Positions 50,848 to 59,690 of a stretch of DNA of 59,805 bases are shown in pieces. The position numbers and the translations under genes were made by a program. How positions within the stretch are numbered: position 1 is the stretch's first letter; each line of letters starts with the position of its first letter. This DNA comes from Bacillota bacterium (GTDB taxonomy: Bacteria > Bacillota > Clostridia > Acetivibrionales > DTU013). The notes beneath the pieces are model-generated. The model was not told the origin of the DNA. It saw nothing but the letters and a program-made list of their open reading frames with translations, and ran no database searches. The stretch covers positions 1 to 59,805 of the forward strand of contig JAEYRV010000015.1 in NCBI GenBank assembly GCA_023435305.1. Reading direction: 5' to 3'.

Positions 50848-52683
50848 ATGAAAGCAGATATCGAAATCATCAACAGGGATGGACGAAGAATAGTTAAGGG
50901 ACTCGGATTTTATGAACCTAAAGTAGTCAATGACATCAGGGAACTGATCAAGGGAAGCGCTGAAGAATATGGAGACAGGACTGCCTTCAGGATCAAGGAC
51001 AAAGAGGGCAGGATAACCGGTAAGACATACAGGGAACTGGATTCGGATGTGGACAGTCTTGGAACTGCACTTGTCTCCCTCGGACTCAAAGATACAAGGA
51101 TGTCCATAATAGGGGAGAATCGTTATGAGTGGGGAGTGTGCTATTTTGCTATTGTCAACGGTACAGGGATCGCTGTTCCCCTTGACAGGCACCTGCCGCA
51201 GAACGAGGCCGAAAATCTGATCGACAGAGGCAAGGTCGAAGTTATTTTTTACAGTCCGACTTATCAGGGGATGATGCTTGATATAGCCGGTAAGAATCCG
51301 GAAATGAAGTACTTTATATGCATGGATAAAATCTCCGGAGGCAACGGGGACGATCCCAGGTTTATTACTTTGCCCGAGCTTATGGAGAGGGGCAGAAAGC
51401 TTTTGGCCTCGGGAGACAAATCCTTTACAGGTGCGGATATTGACAGGGATAAGATGTCAGTACTGTTGTTCACCTCTGGTACGACAAGCATGTCAAAAGG
51501 CGTTATGCTGTCCCATGCAAATCTGGCATCCAATGTGACCTCAATAACAACAATGATAAAGGTGTATCCGACAGACACACATCTTTCGCTGCTCCCATAC
51601 CACCATACCTTCGAGAACACCGTCGGTTTGATGTTCATGCTGCACACCGGTGTTTGTATAGCCTACTGCGACGGAGTCAAGCATATCGTTCAGAATTTGA
51701 AGGAGTACAATGTCACTATCCTGGTTGCAGTGCCTGCTATTTTTGAAGCGATGTACAGAAAGCTTCAGGATGGTATCAAGAAATCCGGAAAGGATAAGCT
51801 GCTGAAGGCTATTATAAAGGTATCGGATATACTCAGGGCCGTTGGAATCGATCTCAGGAGAAAGCTCTTTAAGAGTGTCTTTGAGCAGTTAGGCCCCGGG
51901 CTGAGGGTGGCGGTGTCCGGTGCAGCGGCGCTTGACAGGGAAGTGGTCACAGGCTTTGATAAAATAGGCTTCAATCTGCTGCAGGGCTATGGACTGACAG
52001 AAGCAGCGCCTGTTATTTCTGCAAACAATGATTATGTCAATGTTCCCGGAACTATAGGCCATCCTATGTACGGCATTGATGTAGCAATAGATGCTCCGGA
52101 TGAGAACGGGATCGGAGAAATTATAGCACGAGGCGGCAATGTTATGCTCGGGTATTACGAGGATGCTGCAGCAACTGCCGATTCCTTTACTGAGGATGGC
52201 TGGCTCAGGACCGGAGACATAGGATATATCGATGAAAAAGGACTTATCAGGATAACCGGCCGTGCGAAATCAATGATAGTGCTCAACAGCGGCAAGAAGG
52301 CGTTCCCGGAAGAATATGAGGTACAGCTCAACAACATTCCGGGAATCAAGGATTCCTTTGTGTGGGGCAATACAGCTCCTGACGGAGATATTCAGATCTG
52401 TGCGAAGCTTGTCATTGATAAGGATAATGCAGGTGACGGCAAGGGCGGCCTGCTGCCCGAAAGCGAGCTTGCAGCAAAGTTTGATGCAGCTATAAGGGAA
52501 ATAAACAAAACGGTGCCTCAGTATAAGATAATCCGTTATTTTGTAATGACTGAGGAGGAACTGGTCAAGGCTAACGGTATCAAGACCAAGAGGCACATTG
52601 AGCAGGAGAAGGTCAAGAGCATGCTCGAGAAGGCAGGCGTTGATATACGAAAGATCAGCGGACGTTTCATAGAGAGACTCTGA
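50848..52683 (+). CDS. AMP-forming acyl-CoA synthetase / AMP-binding enzyme
   Basis: 611 residues of the ANL superfamily. The P-loop-like motif is LLFTSGTTSMSKGVMLSH (around residue 208), followed by LLQGYGLTEAAPVIS, the GWLRTGDIGYIDEKG motif and the C-terminal KSMIVLNSGKKAFPEEYE hinge. This layout matches long-chain fatty acyl-CoA synthetases, which activate fatty acids through acyl-AMP. ATG 50848 is chosen for its GGAGG site; an upstream in-frame ATG/GTG is less likely. It stands alone between two terminators. Confidence 0.92.
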   Translation: MKADIEIINRDGRRIVKGLGFYEPKVVNDIRELIKGSAEEYGDRTAFRIKDKEGRITGKTYRELDSDVDSLGTALVSLGLKDTRMSIIGENRYEWGVCYFAIVNGTGIAVPLDRHLPQNEAENLIDRGKVEVIFYSPTYQGMMLDIAGKNPEMKYFICMDKISGGNGDDPRFITLPELMERGRKLLASGDKSFTGADIDRDKMSVLLFTSGTTSMSKGVMLSHANLASNVTSITTMIKVYPTDTHLSLLPYHHTFENTVGLMFMLHTGVCIAYCDGVKHIVQNLKEYNVTILVAVPAIFEAMYRKLQDGIKKSGKDKLLKAIIKVSDILRAVGIDLRRKLFKSVFEQLGPGLRVAVSGAAALDREVVTGFDKIGFNLLQGYGLTEAAPVISANNDYVNVPGTIGHPMYGIDVAIDAPDENGIGEIIARGGNVMLGYYEDAAATADSFTEDGWLRTGDIGYIDEKGLIRITGRAKSMIVLNSGKKAFPEEYEVQLNNIPGIKDSFVWGNTAPDGDIQICAKLVIDKDNAGDGKGGLLPESELAAKFDAAIREINKTVPQYKIIRYFVMTEEELVKANGIKTKRHIEQEKVKSMLEKAGVDIRKISGRFIERL

Positions 52684-52701
52684 AAACCGAAGTGAACCAG
52701 G

Positions 52702-52732
52702 GGGACGGGAACCAGTTATCCGTCCCTTTTTT
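52702..52732 (+). terminator. Intrinsic terminator
   Basis: GGGACGG (52702-52708) pairs with CCGTCCC (52720-52726), followed by TTTTTT (52727-52732). It ends the acyl-CoA synthetase transcript. Confidence 0.85.
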
Positions 52733-52748
52733 CCGGCCTCTTGCTTCA

Positions 52749-52777
52749 TTGACATTCGGCTGATATGACAATAAAAT
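52749..52777 (+). promoter_or_regulatory. Promoter of the PfkB-family kinase gene
   Basis: TTGACA (52749-52754), 17 nt, TAAAAT (52772-52777), 37 nt before the ATG at 52814. Confidence 0.6.
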
Positions 52778-52813
52778 TAAGATAACTAATATGAAGCAAA
52801 GCAGAGGTATGGC

Positions 52814-53746
52814 ATGATCTATACTGTTACGCTGAATCCTGCGGTCGATAAAACCGTGGAGATAAACGATTTTTCCGTGGGGACCGTCAACAGGGTCTCC
52901 TCCATAAGGCTCGACGCCGGAGGCAAAGGTATCAATGTGTCAAAGGTAATTGCAAGCCTGGGCGGCAGGAGCATCGCCATGGGTATCCTGGGAGGTGCGA
53001 CAGGAAGCTTTGTTAAGGATTACCTGGATAGCCGCGGCATAGAGAATGATTTTTCATATATCAATGGGGAGACCCGAACGAATCTCAAGGTCATAGATAA
53101 CAATAGAGGTACTAATACAGATATTAATGAACCCGGGCCTTTTGTGGGCGGAAAAGAGCTGGACATACTGCAGCAAAAACTGCTTGATAATGTAGGGAAA
53201 AATTCCATCGTAGTTTTTTCCGGAAGTGTACCGGATAATGTGGATAAAACTATTTACGCCCGCTGGATCGAGTCAGTAAAGCGGAAGGGCGGCAGGGCAG
53301 TTCTGGATGCCGACAGAGAGCTTTTGAAGAACGGCATCAAGGCAGGTCCTTATCTTGTGAAGCCAAACATACATGAACTGGGGCAGCTCTTTGATACTGT
53401 CATAGGGGAGGCAGAGCAGGCCGAAAGGTATGCAAGGCGGCTTGTCGAAGACTTTGGGATTGAACTGGCAGCAGTTTCGCTGGGTGAAAAAGGCGCTCTT
53501 TTTGTTGATAAGACCAGGTCGTTGCTGGCGCGTGGGCTCAAGGTGGAAGTGAAGAGCACTGTTGGGGCCGGAGATGCATTAGTGGCCGCTCTTACGTACT
53601 CCCTGGACGCCGGAGCAGGGTTTGAGGAGGCAGCCAGACTGGCGACGGCTTGCTCTGCTGCCAATGTTACGACCTCCGGTACTCAGGCTGCGGACAGGTC
53701 AGTGATCGATGAACTGCAAGGACAGGTTCTGCTTAAGTACCTGTGA
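52814..53746 (+). CDS. PfkB-family kinase, 1-phosphofructokinase/tagatose-6-phosphate kinase type
   Basis: 310 residues. N-terminal MIYTVTLNPAVDKTVEINDF and GGKGINVSKVIASLGG are typical of FruK/LacC hexose-phosphate kinases. The C-terminal PfkB signature VGAGDALVAALTYSLDAG has the catalytic Asp. Family members phosphorylate fructose-1-phosphate or tagatose-6-phosphate. No phosphotransferase genes are nearby, so the substrate is open. It may complement the upstream sugar regulon but has its own promoter. Confidence 0.9.
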   Translation: MIYTVTLNPAVDKTVEINDFSVGTVNRVSSIRLDAGGKGINVSKVIASLGGRSIAMGILGGATGSFVKDYLDSRGIENDFSYINGETRTNLKVIDNNRGTNTDINEPGPFVGGKELDILQQKLLDNVGKNSIVVFSGSVPDNVDKTIYARWIESVKRKGGRAVLDADRELLKNGIKAGPYLVKPNIHELGQLFDTVIGEAEQAERYARRLVEDFGIELAAVSLGEKGALFVDKTRSLLARGLKVEVKSTVGAGDALVAALTYSLDAGAGFEEAARLATACSAANVTTSGTQAADRSVIDELQGQVLLKYL

Positions 53747-53856
53747 GGTACTAGTGGGATGGTACTTAAAAATACATATGTCATGTGATATAATTCCATA
53801 AACAATCGCAAATATTATTCGATAGACCAAAATATAAACCCGGAGGTGCGTACAAT

Positions 53857-54819
53857 ATGAATCAGCCATATGATCTGAGTCTCGAGGAACTAAAAGTATA
53901 CAAGCCTGCTTTGACGAGGGAGCCGGACTTCGAAGAATTCTGGGATATGACTAAAAAGGAATTGGCAAAGACTCCTGTCAAGTACGAATTGCAGCCATAC
54001 GATTATCCATCCAGGGGAGTGAAGGTGTTCAGATTATCGTACCCGGGTTTTATGGATGCCAATATCGACGGTTGGTTTGCCATACCGGACGGTCCCGGTA
54101 AATACCCCGGGATCGTTCTGTACCACGGGTATAACTGGGCGGCGGACGGGGACATCCATGAGACGGTCGATCTTGCACTGCATGGATATGCTGTGCTGCA
54201 TATGCTTGTCCGTGGACAGCAGGGTAAAAGTGTCGATAACGTTGTGACGTCCCATGGAAATACGTCAGGCTGGATGTCCAAGGGAATCCTTTCGAAAGAT
54301 GAGTACTATTACCGGGCAGTATATATGGACAGCGTTAGAGCCGTTGAAATACTGGCATCTATGAGTGATGTTGACACAGATAGGATAGGTGTTATTGGAG
54401 GCAGTCAGGGAGGAGCCTTAACGCTGGCAGCAGCAGCGCTTTCCGACATACCTGCGGCCGCAGCTGCAACCTACCCATACCTGTGCCATTTTAACCGCGC
54501 CATAGATATTACACCTGCTATGCCCTATCTTGAACTGAATGAATTTTTCCGCAGATACTCTGACCCAGAAGTGGAAGTGCAGGCAAAAAGGACATTGACT
54601 TATTTTGATATCATGAACCTGGCTCCTATGATAAAATGCCCTGTGCTTGTAGCTTCAGGTCTTGTTGATAATATCACTCCGCCTTCTACGATATTTGCGG
54701 CATATAATCATATGGCCTGCCCCAAGGAAATCGCAGTATACCGATACCATGGTCATGAGTATATACCTGGTTTTGTTGAGAAGAGGCTGAGAATGCTTAT
54801 GAAATATCTGCAGGAGTAA
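53857..54819 (+). CDS. CE7-family acetylxylan esterase / cephalosporin-C deacetylase
   Basis: 320-residue alpha/beta hydrolase of carbohydrate esterase family 7. The family motif RGQ is in LVRGQQGKS; catalytic S183 is in GVIGGSQGGA, D271 in GLVDNITPPS and H300 in YHGHEYIPGF. The enzyme lacks a signal peptide, so it probably removes acetyl groups from imported oligosaccharides in the cytoplasm. Promoter: a TATAAT box at 53789-53794 with a weak TTAAAA -35. GGAGGTG precedes the ATG. Confidence 0.93.
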   Translation: MNQPYDLSLEELKVYKPALTREPDFEEFWDMTKKELAKTPVKYELQPYDYPSRGVKVFRLSYPGFMDANIDGWFAIPDGPGKYPGIVLYHGYNWAADGDIHETVDLALHGYAVLHMLVRGQQGKSVDNVVTSHGNTSGWMSKGILSKDEYYYRAVYMDSVRAVEILASMSDVDTDRIGVIGGSQGGALTLAAAALSDIPAAAAATYPYLCHFNRAIDITPAMPYLELNEFFRRYSDPEVEVQAKRTLTYFDIMNLAPMIKCPVLVASGLVDNITPPSTIFAAYNHMACPKEIAVYRYHGHEYIPGFVEKRLRMLMKYLQE

Positions 54820-54835
54820 ATAGTATGCAGTTTAT

Positions 54836-54865
54836 ATGCGGCAGGCAACCCTGCCGCATCTTTAC
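54836..54865. terminator. Terminator-like hairpin between convergent genes
   Basis: ATGCGGCAGG (54836-54845) pairs perfectly with CCTGCCGCAT (54850-54859) around CAAC, followed by CTTTA. It separates the esterase gene from the convergent nrdD gene. Confidence 0.7.
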
Positions 54866-54900
54866 TAGTCACGAGGCTATGGCTCAATCAACCGACGTCT

Positions 54901-57282
54901 TTAGACTATTTTCTGACTATAAGCCTTGATTGTCGCCAGATCAGATATGCTGTCTAATAATTCTCCTTTACTATTTATGATAACCAATGTCGGAGCGGTT
55001 TTGACTTTGTATTGCACTGCCAGTGCCGGGTCATTGGAAGCATCAATGATGCTGTATTCCATATTAGCCTTATCCAGTATAGCTTTTACTATTTTACAGT
55101 TTGGGCATGAAGGTGTTGTAAACAAAATAAGATTTCCGTGTTTGCTTTCTGTTTGTCCCGGCGGGCTGGAGATCCGGCCTGCGTTTTTACCTGTTGCGGT
55201 ATCAGATCTGGCTAGGGTATAGACCTTTCTTGCCTTGAATTCTTCAAGCTTCCCATTATTCCAGTTTTGTACCGGCCTGTAGTATCCGGTAATTCTGCTG
55301 TATACCTCTGCAGATTTTCCGCAGATAGGGCAGATAAAGTGTTCTCCCGCAATATAGCCGTGGTCATGGCATACCGAATAGGTCGGCGATATAGTATAAT
55401 ATGGCAGTTTATAGTTCTCTGCAATTGTACGCACGAGCTTTGCGGTTGCCTCCCACCCGGGCAGTTTTTCTCCCAGGAAGGCATGAAAAACTGTACCTGA
55501 GGTATATAATGTCTGAAGCTCATCCTGGACATCCAATGCCTGGAAAATATCTTCAGTATAGCCAACAGGGAGGTGCGAGCTATTGGTATAATAGGGTGTA
55601 TTTGTGTTTTCAGAAGCTGTAATTATATCCGGATACTGTTGAGAATCATGCTTTGCCAGCCTGTACGATGTGGATTCTGCTGGTGTTGCTTCAAGATTAT
55701 AAAGATCCCCGTATTTTTCCTGATAGCTCATCAGGCGCTCACGCATATGGTTAAGCACCTCTTTTGCAAACATAATAGTATCTGGATGGCTCATGTCCTT
55801 GCCAAGCCACTTTGCATTCAACCCTGCTTCATTCATTCCGACGAGGCCGATGGTCGAGAAATGATTGTTGAAGGATTTGAGATAATGCTTGGTATAAGGA
55901 TACAGCCCAGCATCAAGAAGACGTGTAATGACAGTGCGTTTGGTTTTAAGAGAGCGAGCTGCAATATCCATTAAATGATCCAGTCTTTGATAGAATTCTG
56001 TCTTGTTTTCTGAAAGGTATGCAATTCTCGGCAGATTGATCGTAACAACACCTATGGACCCTGTGCTCTCACCGCTGCCAAAATATCCCCCAGCCTTTTT
56101 CCTCAGTTCTCTTAAATCTAGCCGTAAACGGCAGCACATGCTTCGGACATCGCTAGGCTCCATTTCACTGTTAATATAGTTTGAGAAATAGGGAGTCCCA
56201 TATTTGGAGGTCATTTCAAAAAGCAAGCGGTTATTCTCAGTATCTGACCAGTTAAAGTCTCGTGTAATGGAATAGGTAGGAATAGGATACTGGAATCCGC
56301 GGCCGTTTGCATCACCCTTGATCATTACTTCAATAAATGCTTTATTGACCATATCCATTTCAGGCTGGCAGTCTTTATAGCAAAAGTCCATTTCCTTTCC
56401 GCCTACGATTGCAGGCTGGTCAGCCAGGTCCTTTGGGACTATCCAGTCAAGGGTAATATTTGTGAAGGGGGCCTGGGAACCCCAGCGGCTGGGAGTATTT
56501 ACACCGTAAATAAACGACTCTATACTTTTTTCGACCTGGTTGTAGGTTAAACTATCTTTTTTTACAAAGGGAGCAAGATAGGTATCAAATGACGAAAAAG
56601 CCTGTGCTCCGGCCCATTCGTTCTGCATGATGCCGAGGAAATTGACCATCTGGTTGCACAGGGTCGCCAGGTGACTGGCAGGAGATGAGGTGATTTTACC
56701 TGGGATCCCGCCAAGGCCTTCCAGTATCAGATCCTTCAGGGACCAGCCTGCACAATAGCCGGTAAGCATGGACAGATCATGGATGTGGATATCGCAGCTG
56801 CGGTGTGCATCGGCAATCTCCCTGTCATATATCTCAGACAGCCAGTAGTTTGCTGTTATTGCGCCGGAATTGCTCAGGATCAGGCCGCCTACGGAATAGG
56901 TGACCGTTGAATTTTCTTTTACGCGCCAATCGTTTGCCTTTACATAATTATCAACAAGCTCCTTATAATTGAGCATCGAGGACTTTATACTGCGCATGTT
57001 TTCATGCTGCTTGCGGTAGAGAATATATGAGCGGGCGACTTCAGTATAGCCTGCCTGTATGAGTACAGATTCGACACTATCCTGAATATCCTCCACATGG
57101 ATCACGCCATTTTGTATTTTCGGCTGAAAATCTGCAGTTACCTTAAGTGCCATGAAATCAATGATATTTTCATCCCAGCTGATATTCCTTGATTTAAATG
57201 CCTTTTTCATTGCGGTCGATATCTTGTCCAGCTTAAACTCGGCAATAGAGCCATCTCTTTTTTGTACCTGATATGTATTCAT
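54901..57282 (-). CDS. nrdD: Anaerobic ribonucleotide reductase NrdD with C-terminal redoxin domain
   Basis: 793-residue class III ribonucleoside-triphosphate reductase. An N-terminal ATP-cone (QVQKRDGSIAEFKLDKISTA) precedes the glycyl-radical catalytic domain. A zinc-binding CxxC pair near the end (CHDHG, CPICG) precedes the glycyl-radical motif RITGYY with G666. After a linker, residues about 715-793 form a thioredoxin/glutaredoxin-like domain with CPNC at C726/C729 (LILFTTPSCPNCKIV; KTAPTLVIIN). The fusion suggests reduction by a disulfide redoxin rather than formate. ATG 57282 is favoured with GAGAGGAAATATT upstream. The gene looks more AT-rich than its neighbours. It follows nrdG in the same transcript. 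Confidence 0.94.
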   Translation of the reverse strand: MNTYQVQKRDGSIAEFKLDKISTAMKKAFKSRNISWDENIIDFMALKVTADFQPKIQNGVIHVEDIQDSVESVLIQAGYTEVARSYILYRKQHENMRSIKSSMLNYKELVDNYVKANDWRVKENSTVTYSVGGLILSNSGAITANYWLSEIYDREIADAHRSCDIHIHDLSMLTGYCAGWSLKDLILEGLGGIPGKITSSPASHLATLCNQMVNFLGIMQNEWAGAQAFSSFDTYLAPFVKKDSLTYNQVEKSIESFIYGVNTPSRWGSQAPFTNITLDWIVPKDLADQPAIVGGKEMDFCYKDCQPEMDMVNKAFIEVMIKGDANGRGFQYPIPTYSITRDFNWSDTENNRLLFEMTSKYGTPYFSNYINSEMEPSDVRSMCCRLRLDLRELRKKAGGYFGSGESTGSIGVVTINLPRIAYLSENKTEFYQRLDHLMDIAARSLKTKRTVITRLLDAGLYPYTKHYLKSFNNHFSTIGLVGMNEAGLNAKWLGKDMSHPDTIMFAKEVLNHMRERLMSYQEKYGDLYNLEATPAESTSYRLAKHDSQQYPDIITASENTNTPYYTNSSHLPVGYTEDIFQALDVQDELQTLYTSGTVFHAFLGEKLPGWEATAKLVRTIAENYKLPYYTISPTYSVCHDHGYIAGEHFICPICGKSAEVYSRITGYYRPVQNWNNGKLEEFKARKVYTLARSDTATGKNAGRISSPPGQTESKHGNLILFTTPSCPNCKIVKAILDKANMEYSIIDASNDPALAVQYKVKTAPTLVIINSKGELLDSISDLATIKAYSQKIV

Positions 57283-57345
57283 AATATTTCCTCTCATAAA
57301 GTAAAAATTTTGTAAGAAAAATGATGCAGAAGAGCTTGGTATGTG

Positions 57346-58047
57346 TTAATTCCCTGTGATGCGCACACAAGTATTGGGTATAATGGGTAAAATGCTTTGC
57401 CGTAAAGCTTCCATCTCAGTTGCACTATAGCCGTGCAGTCCGGATCTCATTACGTTAGAGGAGTCCTGAAAGCTCTGTAGAAATAGTTTGGATGTTCCAA
57501 TGTCCCAGGCATTGAATTGTAAAATATTCTCCTTATTATGCAATTCGCGGACAATTGTCGACCTGAACTCGTAAACGATGCTGCTATTTTGTATTAGAGA
57601 TATGCTTTTTCTAAATAGAGAAAGATCGATCAATTCATGGCCGCATGTTTCGGCATACCGTGAATGGCAGTTTTTTATATCCATAGCAACATAGTCAATG
57701 AGCCTCAGATCCAGCAGCAGGGCCAGTTTTTCAGGGAAACCGCCATTTGTGTCAAGCTTGACTAAATAACCCAAACTTTTTACGTCCTTAATAAAATCCA
57801 CTATTCCATCCTGCATCAACGGTTCTCCGCCGCTGATACAGACTCCTTCAATAACATTGTTTCTTTTTTTCAGATATGAGATGGCCTCGTCGGTACTAAA
57901 GTCTGTTGGTTCATTGGGGTTCGCGAGGGCCAGCTGTGCGTTGTGACAAAATGGGCATCGAAGCTGACAGCCTGGTGTAAAGACGGTACAAGCGAGTTTC
58001 CCGGGATAATCAAGCAGTGTTAGTTTTGTGATACCTGCTATTTGCAT
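57346..58047 (-). CDS. nrdG: Anaerobic ribonucleotide reductase activating protein NrdG
   Basis: 233-residue radical-SAM activase that installs the glycyl radical on NrdD. The CX3CX2C motif is C27, C31 and C34 (TPGCQLRCPFCHN), followed by GVCISGGEPLMQDG and the LDTNGG segment. The layout is that of the longer NrdG/PflA-like type. ATG 58047 is chosen, with AAGGAGG about 10 nt upstream. It is first in the nrdG-nrdD operon, under a cobalamin riboswitch. Confidence 0.93.
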   Translation of the reverse strand: MQIAGITKLTLLDYPGKLACTVFTPGCQLRCPFCHNAQLALANPNEPTDFSTDEAISYLKKRNNVIEGVCISGGEPLMQDGIVDFIKDVKSLGYLVKLDTNGGFPEKLALLLDLRLIDYVAMDIKNCHSRYAETCGHELIDLSLFRKSISLIQNSSIVYEFRSTIVRELHNKENILQFNAWDIGTSKLFLQSFQDSSNVMRSGLHGYSATEMEALRQSILPIIPNTCVRITGN

Positions 58048-58065
58048 TGCGGTCCGTCCTCCTTT

Positions 58066-58102
58066 CAATAAAATAAGCCATGTTCTTCATCAAAACATGG
58101 CT
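58066..58102 (-). terminator. Riboswitch-linked intrinsic terminator before nrdG
   Basis: On the minus strand AGCCATGTT and AACATGGCT (58094-58102 and 58076-58084) form a 9-bp stem, then a T-rich run to 58066. It sits between the cobalamin aptamer and the nrdG ribosome site, as an expression platform should. Confidence 0.7.
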
Positions 58103-58245
58103 CATCAGTAATATCCCGATCAACACCACTTCCTTGCGACGAAGAAGCTCCGGATGTTCAGTAGGGACAGGTAATCGGACTTGTTGCAATGCAACACACC
58201 GTAGCGGCACTGTGCAGGATTCTAACCTGACTTCCCCTGGTCCAT
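58103..58245 (-). promoter_or_regulatory. Cobalamin riboswitch upstream of nrdG-nrdD
   Basis: Read on the minus strand this region has the cobalamin aptamer core: GGGAAGTCAGGTTAGAATCC, then TGCACAGTGCCGCTACGGTG, followed by the B12-box-like AAGTCCGATTACCTGTCC. In B12-replete cells it should terminate transcription, favouring the AdoCbl-dependent class II reductase if that is encoded elsewhere. A 66-codon open frame here is only a shadow. Confidence 0.85.
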
Positions 58246-58274
58246 ACTATATATTGTAGTTGATTCTATCACAA
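58246..58274 (-). promoter_or_regulatory. Promoter of the riboswitch-nrdGD transcript
   Basis: On the minus strand TTGTGA (58269-58274), 17 nt, TATAGT (58246-58251), placing the start just before the aptamer. Confidence 0.6.
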
Positions 58275-58304
58275 TACATATATATTGTAAATAGGCAAAA
58301 TAGT

Positions 58305-59690
58305 TTACATTCTCCTGGCGGCTTCGTAAGCCAAATCGGAGCGTTCACATTCCTCGTCGGTCAATGTGAGCTGGTAGCACAGCGGACTGCCCTTCATCCT
58401 CTCCGAGGCGAAGCTGAGGCCGTTGGTCCTGATGTCCAGGAACGGGTGGTCGATCTGCTCGGGGTCGCCTATGAGAATGATCTTGGTGTTTTTGCCGGCG
58501 CGGGTGATGATGCCCTTTACCTGCTTGGGCGTGAGGTTTTGGGCCTCATCGATTATGACCCACTGCTTTACGATGGATCGGCCGCGAATGAATGCAATAG
58601 CCTCCGCGCTGATTATTTTTCTGTCAAAAAGCTCGTCTATCTTGTCCTTTAATTCCTTTTCGCTTGTGTACCGTTCACTTTCATCGGCATCCACCAGCAC
58701 TTCCAAATTGTCTATGACCGGGCGCAGGAATGGTGCAATCTTTTCCTGTTCCGTGCCAGGAAGGAAGCCGATGTCCTCATCGAGCTTTACATTTGGCCGG
58801 CACACGAGTATTTTTCTGTATGGAGGATTGCGGTCGCCCAGTATCTTGTGAAGGCCTACAGCAAGAGAATAAAAGGTTTTTGCCGTGCCTGCGGGACCCT
58901 TGGCGATAACCAGGGGAGCCTTCTGCGCGTCCATCATCAGGGCTTCCTGGAAGAATTTCTGACCGGCGTTTCTTGGCGTTATTCCGAAGGGGTGCTCCTG
59001 TATGAAATTCAGCGGTACGATCTCCCTGCCGTCATAACGGGCAAGCGCTGTCTGCTTGTCGTTTGAGCTGGAGTGCAGCACCAGGAACTGATTAGTTACC
59101 AGCTCGACCGGAGCATTCTGGTTTGTAACTGTGTTGAAACAGAAAACATCCTCAGGCAGAAGCCTTGACTTGCTATAGAACTCTTCCAGCTTCTGTACGG
59201 TCGTATATACGCCGATTCGGCCCTTGTACTGCTCATCATATACCGGCGCCTGCTCATTGAAGAAATCCTGGGCTGTGATCCCGAGGACATCCGCCTTGAT
59301 CCTTGCGAATACGTCCTTGGATATCAGAAATACCCTTTCTCCCTTCTCGTGCAAGCCTTTGCAAACCTTCAGGATCCGGTTGTCATTTACATTGCCGACC
59401 CAGCTTTCCGGCAGCTTGACCTCCTGATAGTTCATCTCGATCCTGAGTGTCCCGCCGTTATCTAGCGTGATGCCCTTGTTCAGATTGCCCTTCTCTCTCA
59501 GCCCGTCAATGATCCTGGCGACCTGTCTGGCATTCGCTCCCAGCTCTGAGTTGTCCTTTTTGAATTTATCGAGTTCTTCGAGTACGACTTCGGGAATGAC
59601 GATGGTATTATCGTCGAAGGTGAAGAGTGCATAAGGGGTTTGCAGAAGTACATTGGTGTCCAGGACAAACGTTTTTTTCGTGTTCTTCAT
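58305..59690 (-). CDS. PIN-domain plus PhoH-like ATPase (PhoH2/YlaK type)
   Basis: 461 residues. An N-terminal PIN ribonuclease domain (FVLDTNVLLQTPYALF; IVIPEVVLEELDKFK; ending near SKDVFARI) is joined to a PhoH-like P-loop ATPase/helicase (Walker A KGPAGTAKTF; Walker B VKQWVIIDEAQNLTP; GDPEQIDHPFLD). PhoH2 proteins show RNA unwinding and cleavage in mycobacteria; the role here is presumably RNA processing. AGGAGTGATTACTG precedes the ATG. No separate antitoxin is visible upstream within the window. Confidence 0.93.
   Translation of the reverse strand: MKNTKKTFVLDTNVLLQTPYALFTFDDNTIVIPEVVLEELDKFKKDNSELGANARQVARIIDGLREKGNLNKGITLDNGGTLRIEMNYQEVKLPESWVGNVNDNRILKVCKGLHEKGERVFLISKDVFARIKADVLGITAQDFFNEQAPVYDEQYKGRIGVYTTVQKLEEFYSKSRLLPEDVFCFNTVTNQNAPVELVTNQFLVLHSSSNDKQTALARYDGREIVPLNFIQEHPFGITPRNAGQKFFQEALMMDAQKAPLVIAKGPAGTAKTFYSLAVGLHKILGDRNPPYRKILVCRPNVKLDEDIGFLPGTEQEKIAPFLRPVIDNLEVLVDADESERYTSEKELKDKIDELFDRKIISAEAIAFIRGRSIVKQWVIIDEAQNLTPKQVKGIITRAGKNTKIILIGDPEQIDHPFLDIRTNGLSFASERMKGSPLCYQLTLTDEECERSDLAYEAARRM

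Noticed and set aside
58010..58210. Short minus-strand coding frame of 66 codons
   Set aside because: It overlaps the cobalamin riboswitch and nrdG leader, and its sequence reflects RNA structure, not a protein.
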